Shown: positions 27,979 through 35,994, numbered from the stretch's first letter. The stretch: 64,000 nt of DNA from Streptomyces sp. TP-A0874 (GCF_001748085.1 NZ_BBZK01000004.1:372001-436000), one strand, 5' to 3'. Translations and numbers: made by a program. The notes: generated by a model from the sequence alone, not told the origin.

Positions 27979-28608
27979 ATGGTGCCGCCCGAGCAGACCC
28001 AGCAGGCGGTCGGCTACCCGTCGCTCTTCCTGCTGGTGGTACTGGGGGCGCTGGTACCGCTGGTGCCGACCGGTGCGCTGGTGAGCTCGGCCGCGGTGGT
28101 CGCCTTCCACCAGAGCTCGCCCTTCGCCCTCCCCGCGGTCTTCCTCGTCGCCTCCACCGCCGCCCTGGCCGGTGACACGGCGCTCTACTGGCTCGGCGGG
28201 CGGGGCCTCGGCTCCCGCGGCGGGACCCGGTGGCTGACCCGGCTGCAGGAGCGCGCCTCGCCGGACCAACTGGCGAGCGCCCGCCGGAAGCTGGACGACC
28301 ACGGAGCGGCCGTGCTGGTGGTGTCCCGCCTACTGCCGGGGGGCCGGGTCCCGGTGATGCTGGCCTGCCTGCTGGCCCCCATGCCGCTGCGCCGGTTCGT
28401 CCGCGCCGACCTGCCGGCCTGCCTGGCGTGGACCGCCGCCTACCAGCTGATCGGGCTGCTCGGCGGCTCGCTGTTCCGCAGGCCCTGGCAGGGAGTGGTG
28501 GCGGCGGTGGTCCTGACCGTGCTGGCCGGTGCGGTGCCCGGGCTCTGGCGGTGGGTGCGGAACCACCCGGCGCCCTCGGAGGGTCCCCGTACCGGGCCGG
28601 GCGGCTGA
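27979..28608 (+). CDS. DedA / SNARE-associated family membrane protein
   Basis: 209 residues from ATG 27979 (GGGAGA upstream); a TTG at 27946 that overlaps the MBL stop (TTGA) is the alternative and would add 11 residues. It has membrane segments near both ends and centre. The family pattern is SSAAVVAFHQ, DTALYWLGGRGLG, an amphipathic loop with SRLLPGGRVPVMLACLLAPM, and LACLAWTAAYQLIGLLGG. DedA proteins move undecaprenyl phosphate or phosphatidylethanolamine between leaflets. It is probably co-transcribed with the MBL gene. Confidence 0.85.
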   Translation: MVPPEQTQQAVGYPSLFLLVVLGALVPLVPTGALVSSAAVVAFHQSSPFALPAVFLVASTAALAGDTALYWLGGRGLGSRGGTRWLTRLQERASPDQLASARRKLDDHGAAVLVVSRLLPGGRVPVMLACLLAPMPLRRFVRADLPACLAWTAAYQLIGLLGGSLFRRPWQGVVAAVVLTVLAGAVPGLWRWVRNHPAPSEGPRTGPGG

Positions 28609-28660
28609 GGCGACCGCGCCGGTCGTGCACACCGCCGGGCCGGGAGGCGCGGCGCCGGGG

Positions 28661-29680
28661 TCACGGGCTCGGCAGCGGAGGGGAGAAGGTGCGGGAGGCT
28701 CCGATCGGCAGGTCCCACAGCTGCTCACGGGGGCGGCCGGTCGCCTCCCAGGCCGTCCGCACCCGGGTCAGCGGCTCGAGCGGGGCCTCCGCGGAGAGGA
28801 GGAAGGTGGCCCAGTGCATCGGCGCCATGTTGCGGGCGCCGAGGTCCTCGCAGGCGCGCACCGCCTCCTCCGGGTCGGTGTGCACCGCCCCCAGCATCCA
28901 GCGCGGCTCGTAGGCCCCGATCGGAAGCAGGGTCAGGTCGATGTCGCGGTACCTGCGGCCGATCTCCTGGAACCAGTGCCCGTAGCCGGTGTCCCCGGCG
29001 AAGTGCACGCGGTTCCCGTGTGGATCGGTCAGGATCCAACCGCCCCACAGTGATCGGCAGGTGTCGGTGGGGGTCCGCTTGCTCCAGTGGTGCGCCGGTA
29101 CGAAGTCGAAGCGCACCTCCCCGCCGTGCGGGGCCGGCAGCTGCACCGCCTCCCACCAGTCGAGTTCGGTGACCCGGGTGAAGCGGCGCCGCCGGCACCA
29201 GCCGGCCAGCCCCGCGGGGACCAGCAGGTGGGTGTCGCGGGGCAGCCGTTTGAGGGTGGGAGCGTCCAGGTGGTCGTAGTGGTTGTGGCTGATCACCACG
29301 GCGTCGACGGCGGGCAGGTCGCGCCAGGCCACCCCGACCGGTGTAACGCGCGCCGGCGTGCCCAGGATCCGCCGGGACCAGACCGGGTCGGTGAGGACGG
29401 TGAGCCCTCCGATCCGCACCACCCAACTGGCGTGCCCGGCCCAGGTGACCGCTACCGTGCCGGGTTCGGCGGGCGGCAGCGGACCGGGTTCGAAGGGGAG
29501 TGCGGGGATCTCGCCGAGCGTGTCGGCAGGCGGGCGGAGCAGCCCCTGCCGGGCCAGCCTCGCCAGCGCCCGGACCCCGGGGAGCGGCGCGGTGAGCCGG
29601 TCGGTGAAGGACCGCGGCCAACTGCGGATCTCGCCGAGGGGGCGCGGCGGCGCCGGAGGCTGCTCGGTCTTTTCCGTCAT
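28661..29680 (-). CDS. MBL-fold metallohydrolase (NAPE-PLD-like)
   Basis: 339 residues. Motifs: TWAGHASWVVRIGG, ISHNHYDHLDAPTLKRLP (metal HxHxDH), FVPAHHWSKR, HFAGDTGYGHWF, PIGAYEPRWML and MHWATFLLSAEAPLEP. These match the N-acyl-phosphatidylethanolamine-hydrolysing phospholipase D-like branch, so a phospholipid or phosphodiester substrate is plausible. The ATG overlaps the stop of the aminotransferase-fold gene (29677-29680), so the two are one operon. Confidence 0.92.
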   Translation of the reverse strand: MTEKTEQPPAPPRPLGEIRSWPRSFTDRLTAPLPGVRALARLARQGLLRPPADTLGEIPALPFEPGPLPPAEPGTVAVTWAGHASWVVRIGGLTVLTDPVWSRRILGTPARVTPVGVAWRDLPAVDAVVISHNHYDHLDAPTLKRLPRDTHLLVPAGLAGWCRRRRFTRVTELDWWEAVQLPAPHGGEVRFDFVPAHHWSKRTPTDTCRSLWGGWILTDPHGNRVHFAGDTGYGHWFQEIGRRYRDIDLTLLPIGAYEPRWMLGAVHTDPEEAVRACEDLGARNMAPMHWATFLLSAEAPLEPLTRVRTAWEATGRPREQLWDLPIGASRTFSPPLPSP

Positions 29681-30951
29681 CGGCGACTCCGTTCGGTCTG
29701 GTCTCCGGGCGGCTCAGTCCCGGTGTCTGCCGCGGTGAACGCGGACTCGTAGGCTGCCAGGGCTTCCTCGACGTGCGCCAGGGTGAGCGGTTCCGCTGCG
29801 GTGAGTGCGCGCATCCGCTGCTCACGGGTGGTGCCGGCGAGGGGCCCCGCGGACAGCCGCAGGCGCAGCGCGTCGGGGGCGTCGCCGAACCGGTGGCCAC
29901 CCGGTACGGGCGTGCCGAGCAGCCGGGAGAAGTGGGCCTCCAGTTCGACCGAGTCGGTGACGCCCCGGCGGGCGAGGGCCGGCCGGAGGGGTTCGAGATC
30001 GGCGTAGAGCTGGTCGCCGGCGGCCGGTGGGCGGCTGAGCGCTCCGGCGGCGAGGAGGACGCGGTGAACGGCGGTGGCCAGGCCGGCGTTCATCCGGTTG
30101 GCGGCCGCCCGCCGCTCGCTGACGGCCGGGGGGTCGCCGAGCGCGTAGGTGACCGCGGCGGCGATCGGACCGGGGATCTCGGCCCGCAGCCCGGCGCCCG
30201 CCCGCAGCACCGCGGTGCGCAGGGTACCGCCCCGGGCGGTGGCCGGGAAGCGGGCGATGGCGGCCGGCCAGCCGGGCGGCAGGGTGGCCGCGCCGAGGTC
30301 GGCGAGGACAACGGTGTGCTCCGGGCGCAATTCGGCCGGACTGGCCAGCACGGTCTCCTCGGGCGCGTGGACCGCGTCGCGGTAGGTCTCGTCGCTGACG
30401 ATCCACAGCCCCTCGTCGGCCGCCGCCTCACAGGCGTCCCGCACCAGTTCGGGAGGGGGCACGGTGCCGCAGGGGTCGTCTGCCACCGAGAGCACCAGGA
30501 CCCGGGGGTCGCCGCCCTCCGCGCGGATCCGCCGCACCGTCTCGCGGAACGCGACGGGGTCCGGCACCCCTCCGCACTCGGCGGGGGTGGGCAGGTGGTA
30601 GGCGGGTCGGCCGGCGGTCAGAGCCTGCGGGGCGTACCAGGCCGCGCAGGGACGGGTGAGCAGCACATCGCCGCCGATGGCCAGCAGCAGGGCGAGCAGC
30701 AGCGGTTCCGCCCCGGGGGCCGCCGCGACGTGGGGGACGTCGGTGTGGAGTCCGCGTCGGCACCAGTAGCCGCGGACGGCGTCGAGCAGGCGCGGGCCGC
30801 CGCCCACCGGCTCCCGGGCCGCGTCCCCGGCGGCGCCTGCGAGGCAGGCGGCGAGTTCGGGGAGTACCGGAAGTCCCGGGGCGGTGGTGGGCGGGCCGAA
30901 GGAGCCGGTGCTCTGGTGCGCGCGGTGCACACCGGGCGCGGTCCGCTGCAT
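29677..30951 (-). CDS. aminotransferase class I/II fold protein lacking any lysine (predicted non-PLP or inactive)
   Basis: 424 residues from ATG 30951 (GGAGG four bases upstream). The aspartate-aminotransferase fold is recognisable from GPRLLDAVRGYWCRRG, AAPGAEPLLLALLLAIGGDVLL, VADDPCGTVPP, WIVSDETYRDAVH (Asp and Tyr of the PLP site kept) and a C-terminal LRLRLSAGPL (substrate Arg). However, at the usual SxSKxxxxPGxR site the sequence is ADLGAATLPPGWP: the PLP Schiff-base lysine is replaced, and I find no lysine anywhere in the protein. It may have become a binding or structural partner of the coupled MBL hydrolase. Confidence 0.8.
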   Translation of the reverse strand: MQRTAPGVHRAHQSTGSFGPPTTAPGLPVLPELAACLAGAAGDAAREPVGGGPRLLDAVRGYWCRRGLHTDVPHVAAAPGAEPLLLALLLAIGGDVLLTRPCAAWYAPQALTAGRPAYHLPTPAECGGVPDPVAFRETVRRIRAEGGDPRVLVLSVADDPCGTVPPPELVRDACEAAADEGLWIVSDETYRDAVHAPEETVLASPAELRPEHTVVLADLGAATLPPGWPAAIARFPATARGGTLRTAVLRAGAGLRAEIPGPIAAAVTYALGDPPAVSERRAAANRMNAGLATAVHRVLLAAGALSRPPAAGDQLYADLEPLRPALARRGVTDSVELEAHFSRLLGTPVPGGHRFGDAPDALRLRLSAGPLAGTTREQRMRALTAAEPLTLAHVEEALAAYESAFTAADTGTEPPGDQTERSRR

Positions 30952-31128
30952 CCCTACCTCCGACGGATCGATCGGCACGATGGGTCGGTGTTCCCACCTT
31001 CGCAGATCGCGCACCGGCGGCAACGCGACGGTTTCCCGGGGAGCCGTGCCGGGCGGTGCGGCCGGGTGAGGGGGACGGGGGCCGCGCCGCACGGGTGGTG
31101 CTCCCGGTCCGCCCGGGGCAGCTCCGGA

Positions 31129-31938
31129 TCAGGAGGCGTCGGCCATGATCTGGTCGCAGAGGCTGGCGCAGGTGCGGCTGAGCAGCCGGGAGACGTGCAT
31201 CTGGGAGATGCCGAGCTGTTCGGCGATGCGGCTCTGGGTCATATCGCAGAAGAAGCGCATGTAGAGGATCTGGCGTTCCCGTTCCGGCAGTCGGCTGAGC
31301 TTGGGTTTGAGGGCTTCGCGGTCGACGATCAGGTCGAAGCCGGGTTCGGCGTTACCGAGCGTGTCGACCAGCGAGTAGCCGTCCTCGGAGCCGGGGAGTT
31401 CGGCGTCGAGCGAGAGCGGTGTGTAGCTGTCGAGTGCCTCCATGCCGAGCAGTACGTCCTCCTCGGCCAGCCCGGTGTGCTCCGCCACCTGCCGGATGCT
31501 GGGGCCGCGCCCGTCCAGGGTGGTGGACAGCTCCCGGTAGGCGACCCGGACCCGGTTGCGCAACTCCTGGACCCGGCGGGGTACGTGCAGTCCCCACATG
31601 TGGTCCCGGAAGTGCCGCTTGACCTCGCCGACGACGGTCGGCACCGCGAAGCTCTCGAAGGCGCTGCCGCGTTCCGGGTCGTAGCGCATCACCGCCTTGA
31701 CCAGACCCAGCGCGGCCACCTGCTGGAGGTCCTCCAGCGACTCCCCGCGGTTGCGGAACTGGCGGGCCAGCCGCTCGGCCATCGGTATCCAGGCGCTGAC
31801 CACCTGCTGCCGGAGCGCGTCCTTCTCCGGCCCGTCCGGGAGCTCGGCCATTTTGCGGAACTCGGCCGAGGTGTCCGGCGCGTCGTCGTGCGGATGCCTG
31901 GAACGGGTGCGTTTGGGATGGGTTCGGGTGGTCGTCAT
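31129..31938 (-). CDS. SigB/SigF/SigG-type RNA polymerase sigma factor
   Basis: 269 residues from ATG 31938 (GGGAG ten bases upstream). Region 2 reads LEDLQQVAALGLVKAVMRYD...FESFAVPTVVGEVKRHFRDH in part, with the typical SigB signature. Region 3 is RQVAEHTGLAEEDVL, and region 4 is ERERQILYMRFFCDMTQSRIAEQLGISQMHVSRLLSR with a clear helix-turn-helix. This class governs osmotic and general stress in Streptomyces. No anti-sigma or anti-anti-sigma gene is next to it, so control comes from elsewhere. It is divergent from the LLM oxidoreductase and heads a stress-gene island. Confidence 0.93.
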   Translation of the reverse strand: MTTTRTHPKRTRSRHPHDDAPDTSAEFRKMAELPDGPEKDALRQQVVSAWIPMAERLARQFRNRGESLEDLQQVAALGLVKAVMRYDPERGSAFESFAVPTVVGEVKRHFRDHMWGLHVPRRVQELRNRVRVAYRELSTTLDGRGPSIRQVAEHTGLAEEDVLLGMEALDSYTPLSLDAELPGSEDGYSLVDTLGNAEPGFDLIVDREALKPKLSRLPERERQILYMRFFCDMTQSRIAEQLGISQMHVSRLLSRTCASLCDQIMADAS

Positions 31939-32263
31939 GAACAAACAGCTCCCGGGACGGCGGACTTCATGGTTCTCGGGGGAACGACCGGGGCCTCTTC
32001 GGTCGTGGGGTCCACTCGGGACTTCCACGGCGCTCCCAGTCGGTCCCACGGGCGTGTCTACGGTCCGAAGCATGGTCCCCGCCTGCCCCTCGTCCCGGCG
32101 GTGAAAACCGGGCCGTGCCTCAGCTCGGGCGGGCGGCGGGCTCCGGTGGTCGGAGCTTCCGTCTCTCATCGTCCAACACAGTCGGCGGCTCCGCGAGCGG
32201 AGGGTTTCCACCCCCCTGGCCAGGTAACCCGCTCTCGAGTGCACGCCAACAAGGAGGTCACCC
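31939..32263. promoter_or_regulatory. divergent promoter region, sigma factor / LLM oxidoreductase
   Basis: 325 bp without a gene. On the plus strand GTTT (32204-32207) is separated by 15 bp from GGTAAC (32223-32228), close to the SigB-type consensus GNNT-N14-16-GGGTAC/T, placing a start about 29 bp before the LLM ATG. No good promoter was found for the sigma gene itself. Confidence 0.5.
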
Positions 32264-33220
32264 ATGGCGGAGTACGGCTATCTCCTGTCCTGCGAAGAAC
32301 ACGGCCCCGCCGAACTGGTCGAACAGGCGCGGATGGCGGAACAGGCCGGGTTCACCGCGTTGTGGATCTCCGACCACTACCACCCGTGGTGCGAGGCCCA
32401 GGGACAGAGCCCCTTCGTCTGGTCGGTGATCGGCGCGCTCGCCGAGGCGACCTCGCTCCCCGTGGAGACCGCGGTGACCTGCCCCACCCACCGGATCCAC
32501 CCGGCTGTGGTGGCTCAGGCCGCGGCCACCTCCGCGGTGATGCTGGAGGGGCGTTTCCGGCTCGGTGTCGGCAGTGGGGAGGCGCTCAACGAGCACATCC
32601 TGGGCCAGCACTGGCCGGAGCCGGCGATCCGGCTGGAGATGCTGGAGGAGGCGATCGCGGTGATGCGGCAGCTGTTCACCGGCCACCGGGTCAGCCACCA
32701 CGGCAAGCACTACACCGTCGAGGACGCCCGGCTCTACACCGTCCCGGACGAGCCGGTTCCGATCGACGTCTCCGGTTTCGGCCCGGCCGCGACCGAGCTG
32801 GCCGGGCGGGTCGGGGACGGCTACATCACCGTGCTCCCGGACGCCGAGGCGGTGGCCCGGTTCCGTAAGAGCGGCGGTGGTGCCAAGCGGGTGCTGGGGG
32901 GCACGAAGGTCTGCTGGGGCACCGATGCGGAGGAGGCGGCGCGCACCGTCCACCGACTGTGGTCCAGTGACGCCCTGCCCGGTGAACTGGTACAGACCCT
33001 GTCCAACCCGGCCCAGTTCGAGCAGGCGAACCAGCTCGTCACCCAGGAACGGGCGACCGCGTCCGTGCCCTGCGGCGATGACCCGGACGAGCACCTGGCC
33101 GCGCTCCGCAGATTCGACGACGCCGGTTTCGACGTCGTCTACGTCAGCCAGATCGGCCCCGAACAGCGCGGCTTCTTCGACTTCTACCGCACCAGGGTGC
33201 TGCCTCAGTTGACCGAGTGA
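32264..33220 (+). CDS. LLM-class F420-dependent oxidoreductase (TIGR03557 type)
   Basis: 318 residues behind AAGGAGG. A luciferase-like TIM barrel with the F420-glucose-6-phosphate-dehydrogenase-like blocks ALWISDHYHPWCEAQGQSPF, VETAVTCPTHRIHPAVVAQA, RFRLGVGSGEALNEHILG, LEMLEEAIAVMRQLFTG and VYVSQIGPEQRGFFDFY. It uses cofactor F420 to reduce or oxidise an unknown substrate. From memory, members of this family belong to SigB-type stress regulons in Streptomyces, which agrees with the promoter candidate at 32204-32228. Confidence 0.92.
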   Translation: MAEYGYLLSCEEHGPAELVEQARMAEQAGFTALWISDHYHPWCEAQGQSPFVWSVIGALAEATSLPVETAVTCPTHRIHPAVVAQAAATSAVMLEGRFRLGVGSGEALNEHILGQHWPEPAIRLEMLEEAIAVMRQLFTGHRVSHHGKHYTVEDARLYTVPDEPVPIDVSGFGPAATELAGRVGDGYITVLPDAEAVARFRKSGGGAKRVLGGTKVCWGTDAEEAARTVHRLWSSDALPGELVQTLSNPAQFEQANQLVTQERATASVPCGDDPDEHLAALRRFDDAGFDVVYVSQIGPEQRGFFDFYRTRVLPQLTE

Positions 33221-33359
33221 GCCCTCAGTGCCGCCCCGGAACCGGCGTCCGGGACGGGAGGCCGGTGAGACTCCCACGTCGTCGCCCCGTCCCTGGCGGA
33301 TCGGCGCGCCCGGGAAGCTGCCGCATGGGTGAGGGGCGAGTACGCGCGGGGCGGCTCGC

Positions 33360-33380
33360 CGTTCGGCCCGCGGCCGAACG
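33360..33380 (-). terminator. terminator at the convergent LLM / GNAT junction
   Basis: A 9-bp perfect stem (33360-33368 with 33372-33380) and a 3-nt loop directly after the stop of the minus-strand GNAT gene. Confidence 0.7.
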
Positions 33381-33866
33381 TCAGCCGAGCCGGCGCTGGA
33401 ACCGCACGGCCGGACGCCCGTTGAGGAGGATGTCCCTGGCGAGCGCCGTGAACCCGTTGCGTTCGAGCACCGTCAGGGAGGCCACGTTGTCGAGGGTGGC
33501 GGCCGCGGTGAGGGCGGAGAGGCCATAGACCGTGGCGGCCAGCCGGCACACCTCGCCGACCGCTCCCGTGGCCACTCCCCGGCCTGCGGCTCGCTCGCCG
33601 ATCCGGTAGCCGAGCTCCGCGGAGCCGTCCTCGACGTCGACGAGGTTGACACGACCGATCAGCTCACCGCGGCTGTCCAGAACGACGTGGAAGTGGCAGC
33701 GGCCGGTGTCCTGCTCGGCGAGCAGGACACGGAGACGGGCGGTGAACTCGCCGAAGTACGCGTCTCCGCGATCCGGTATCGACCGGGCGAAGTACTGCCG
33801 GTTCTCCCGCTCGAAAGCCAGCAGGGCTTGCGCGTGCTCCTCATGGAGGCGTTCGAGTCTCACCAT
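33381..33866 (-). CDS. GNAT-family N-acetyltransferase (RimJ-like)
   Basis: 161 residues. The fold shows HFHVVLDSRGELIGRVNLVDV, AELGYRIGERAAGRGVATGAV (acetyl-CoA loop, R-x-x-G-x-A-like) and LTAAATLDNVASLTVLERNGF. The N-terminal RLERLHEEHAQALLAFERENR is typical of the Ala/Ser ribosomal-protein acetyltransferase group. ATG 33866 has no ribosome site; TACTCT lies seven bases upstream, so a leaderless message is likely. The target is unknown. Confidence 0.87.
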   Translation of the reverse strand: MVRLERLHEEHAQALLAFERENRQYFARSIPDRGDAYFGEFTARLRVLLAEQDTGRCHFHVVLDSRGELIGRVNLVDVEDGSAELGYRIGERAAGRGVATGAVGEVCRLAATVYGLSALTAAATLDNVASLTVLERNGFTALARDILLNGRPAVRFQRRLG

Positions 33867-34030
33867 GCCCGAAGAGTAGTTCGACCGCCCGGCGGGCCGC
33901 TGGACGCAGGCCGGCACCGGCCGGCACCAGCTGGCCCTCCTGGGACGCTCCTGCTTCGGATCTCCCCGCGGGGAGCAGGTGCTCGGAGGCGGCGGGGCGT
34001 CCCGGAGGGAGTGGGGCGGCAGCGAGCAAG

Positions 34031-34072
34031 CGGCCGAAAGCCTCGTACCGGGCCCGCCTCGACTTTCGGCCG
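34031..34072 (-). terminator. hairpin ending the DUF3618-DUF4235 operon
   Basis: Perfect 10-base arms (CGGCCGAAAG 34031-34040, CTTTCGGCCG 34063-34072) around a 22-nt GC-rich centre, downstream of the minus-strand DUF4235 gene. Confidence 0.55.
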
Positions 34073-34108
34073 ACTCACCACGCCGACTCACCACGCCGAC
34101 TCGCCACG
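34070..34108. repeat. 13-bp unit repeated three times in tandem
   Basis: Units at 34070-34082, 34083-34095 and 34096-34108; the first two are identical (CCGACTCACCACG), the third has one change. Confidence 0.85.
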
Positions 34109-34278
34109 ATGAGGCGTCTCGTGGACAACCGTCGGGAGGCGTGAGTGAGGTCTCAGGTCCAGGCGCCAGGGCGCGGCGGACTCCAGTACGGGACGCCGGA
34201 ACCTGGCGGACTGCCGGACGCGGCCCTGCGACGCCCCAAGAGTCCCGAGAGGCCCGGCGGCCTCGGCGAGGCCGTGCC

Positions 34279-34542
34279 TCAGTCCCCCGGCCAGTGGCCG
34301 GTGACCTTGCGGACGCCCGCCGCTCCGCTGCGCCGGACGGCGGCCCGGACGCCCGAGGCGATCGCGCCCTGGACCGCGGTCGCCAGCAGCACCTCACGCC
34401 AGGTGTGGTCCTGGTCGGTGGCCGACGGCGCTTCCTCCTCGCCGGCGACCCTGCGCCAGAGCATGCTGAAGACCTTGCCGGCCAGCATCCCGCCGACCAC
34501 GCCGAACAGCATGCTCATCGCCTTGTAGAAGGCCTTGCCCAC
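34279..34542 (-). CDS. DUF4235 membrane protein
   Basis: 87 residues, GTG start with GGAGG nine bases upstream. The DUF4235 pattern is YKAMSMLFGVVGGMLAGKVFSMLWRRV (one or two membrane helices), followed by WREVLLATAVQGAIASGVRAAVRRSGA. The function is unknown. Six bases separate it from the DUF3618 gene. The set DUF4235, DUF3618 and holin-like protein is a recurring actinobacterial stress-membrane operon. Confidence 0.85.
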   Translation of the reverse strand: MGKAFYKAMSMLFGVVGGMLAGKVFSMLWRRVAGEEEAPSATDQDHTWREVLLATAVQGAIASGVRAAVRRSGAAGVRKVTGHWPGD

Positions 34543-34548
34543 GGTCCG

Positions 34549-35187
34549 TCACCTCCAGCGCCGAAGGATCCTCCGGGCGCGGCCGTCGAAGACCCACGCC
34601 CGGGCGAGCCCGCCGGGGGCCCCTCTTCTCCGGCGGGCGGTTCGCAGGGCGGCGGCCGTGATCAGCGCCGCGGTGCCCGTACCGGCCGCGACGAGGGCCG
34701 GAGTACCGGCTCGGCGGAGCTGCCGCGGTCCCGACCGGGTGATCAGGTGTCCGGCGCGGAGCGCACTGTGGTTCACCCGCCCACGCATCCGCGCGGTCTT
34801 CCGCAGCATCAGGGCCTTCACGTCCGCCCGGGCCGCGAGTTGCTCGACCGTGCCGCCGAGCCGTTCACGCGCCTCGGCCACCTCGGCGCGCAACTCCTCG
34901 GGGGTGTTCGACTTCGGGGCGGACGGCGGTGGCCCGGCCGGTTCCGGTGCCCCCGGCCGGCCTTCGGGCCCCCGGTCCGCGGCAGGCCCCTGATTCGTGG
35001 CGGGCTCCGCACTCATGGCAGGCTCTTGGCGCTCGGCCGTCGTAGAGCCGCCCAGCCCGCCGTTCTCGCCCCGCTCCTCCGCGGGGCCGGCTCGCCTCAG
35101 GTCGGCTTCGGGGGTGGGCGGCGTACCGCCCGCTGGACGCGCTTCGGTCCCTTGCGGTGTCCCGGGTCGTTCCGGCGCCCTGGTCAT
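34549..35187 (-). CDS. DUF3618 protein
   Basis: 212 residues. Residues 1-90 are a Pro/Gly/Glu-rich disordered region. The DUF3618 helix follows (about 93-120: TPEELRAEVAEARERLGGTVEQLAARADVK, quoted in part as EELRAEVAEARERLGGTVEQ). After it come a basic stretch and one membrane segment (TPALVAAGTGTAALITAAAL). The ATG overlaps the stop of the holin-like gene (35184-35187). The long disordered N-terminus is unusual for the family, so an internal ATG at residue 58 (MSAEPAT) is possible. Confidence 0.8.
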   Translation of the reverse strand: MTRAPERPGTPQGTEARPAGGTPPTPEADLRRAGPAEERGENGGLGGSTTAERQEPAMSAEPATNQGPAADRGPEGRPGAPEPAGPPPSAPKSNTPEELRAEVAEARERLGGTVEQLAARADVKALMLRKTARMRGRVNHSALRAGHLITRSGPRQLRRAGTPALVAAGTGTAALITAAALRTARRRRGAPGGLARAWVFDGRARRILRRWR

Positions 35188-35603
35188 GGGTGGGCCCTCA
35201 TCCTGATCGCCTCGACATCGGCCTTCACTCCGTTGATCGCCGTCTCCGGCTTCAGGGGGGTGACCCGCCGGGTCTGGCTCATCCCCAGCAGCCCCAGGAA
35301 GCCGGCGACGAGGAGCAGCGCTCCGGCGGCGACCAGTGCGGCGGCCCAGACGGGGAGCGCGATCGCGACCGCGGCGATCGCGGTCGCGACCAGCGCCTGG
35401 AGTGCGAGCAGCAGTGCGATTGCGGCCGCCCCGAACATTCCGGCACCGATGCCGGCCCGCTTGCCCTTGCGGGTCATCTCCGCAACAGCGAGCCGGATCT
35501 CACCGCGCACCAGGTCGGAAAGCTGTTCGGCGGCCTGTTTCACCAGCTCTGCCATCGACGGTTCGCCCGTTCGGGACGGTTGCTGATCCACTGTTGCCGT
35601 CAC
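35184..35603 (-). CDS. phage-holin-3-like (DUF1469) membrane protein
   Basis: 139 residues from GTG 35603, with an excellent AAGGAGG ten bases upstream. The pattern is LVKQAAEQLSDLVRGEIRLAVAEMTRKGKRAG, quoted in part, then two membrane helices (IALLLALQALVATAIAAVAI and AALVAAGALLLVAGFLGLLG). In actinobacteria these DUF1469 proteins are not phage genes; they belong to stress operons with DUF3618. The N-terminus lies inside the 3' half of the small membrane ORF at 35500-35706 in another frame. Confidence 0.88.
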   Translation of the reverse strand: MTATVDQQPSRTGEPSMAELVKQAAEQLSDLVRGEIRLAVAEMTRKGKRAGIGAGMFGAAAIALLLALQALVATAIAAVAIALPVWAAALVAAGALLLVAGFLGLLGMSQTRRVTPLKPETAINGVKADVEAIRMRAHP

Positions 35604-35706
35604 TGCTCTTCGCCTCCTTCATGAAGATGAGTTCCTCGTAGCGGCCCATGGCCACAAGGAGACCGAGCATGGATATCGGCACAATGATCACAGCGAGCAC
35701 CGCCAT
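35500..35706 (-). CDS. small single-pass membrane protein, overlapping the holin-like gene
   Basis: 68 residues from ATG 35706, with AAGGA eight bases upstream. The first 20 residues form one hydrophobic helix (VLAVIIVPISMLGLLVAMG), followed by RYEELIFMKEAKSSDGNSG and a polar tail. Its last 104 bases overlap the start of the holin-like gene in a different frame, which is a large overlap. The ribosome site and membrane helix support it; a purely leader-like role in coupling the holin gene is possible. I do not recognise a family. Confidence 0.5.
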   Translation of the reverse strand: MAVLAVIIVPISMLGLLVAMGRYEELIFMKEAKSSDGNSGSATVPNGRTVDGRAGETGRRTAFRPGAR

Positions 35707-35777
35707 GGCCCCGTCCTTCCTTCCTGGAGAACCTCCCGCCCCCGTGAGCGCCAAGCGCCATGGGCCCGGTCCTCGAG

Positions 35778-35801
35778 TGACCCCTTCCCATTCCGGCAAA
35801 C
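35778..35801 (-). promoter_or_regulatory. SigB-type promoter candidate for the small-membrane-protein / holin / DUF3618 / DUF4235 operon
   Basis: On the minus strand GTTT (35801-35798) is followed by 14 bp and GGGTCA (35783-35778), matching GNNT-N14-16-GGGT. The predicted start is about 64 bp before the small membrane ORF. Confidence 0.5.
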
Positions 35802-35994
35802 CAGACAAACTGGGCGATTCACCCTGGAAGCGGCTGTCCTCGGGAGGGAGACGAGCAGGTCGGTCCGGCTCTCGGGCTGCTCGGACGAGCACCGGACCGG
35901 CCCCCGCGGCAGGTCGGGCTGAAGCCCAACCACCCACGGGGGCGTGGCCTTGCGGAACGTCGGGGGCAGCGGTGCTCACGAACCGGACCGGACG

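Larger units (their letters stand above)
33867..34278. other. 412-bp gap with hairpin and tandem repeats
   Basis: No gene is seen. It holds the promoter of the GNAT gene, a hairpin terminator (34031-34072) and a threefold 13-bp tandem repeat (34070-34108). Low-quality open frames here have no family resemblance. Confidence 0.5.

Noticed and set aside
35184..35603. Prophage remnant suggested by the holin-like protein
   Set aside because: DUF1469 proteins with DUF3618 neighbours are ordinary actinobacterial stress genes; no other phage gene is present.
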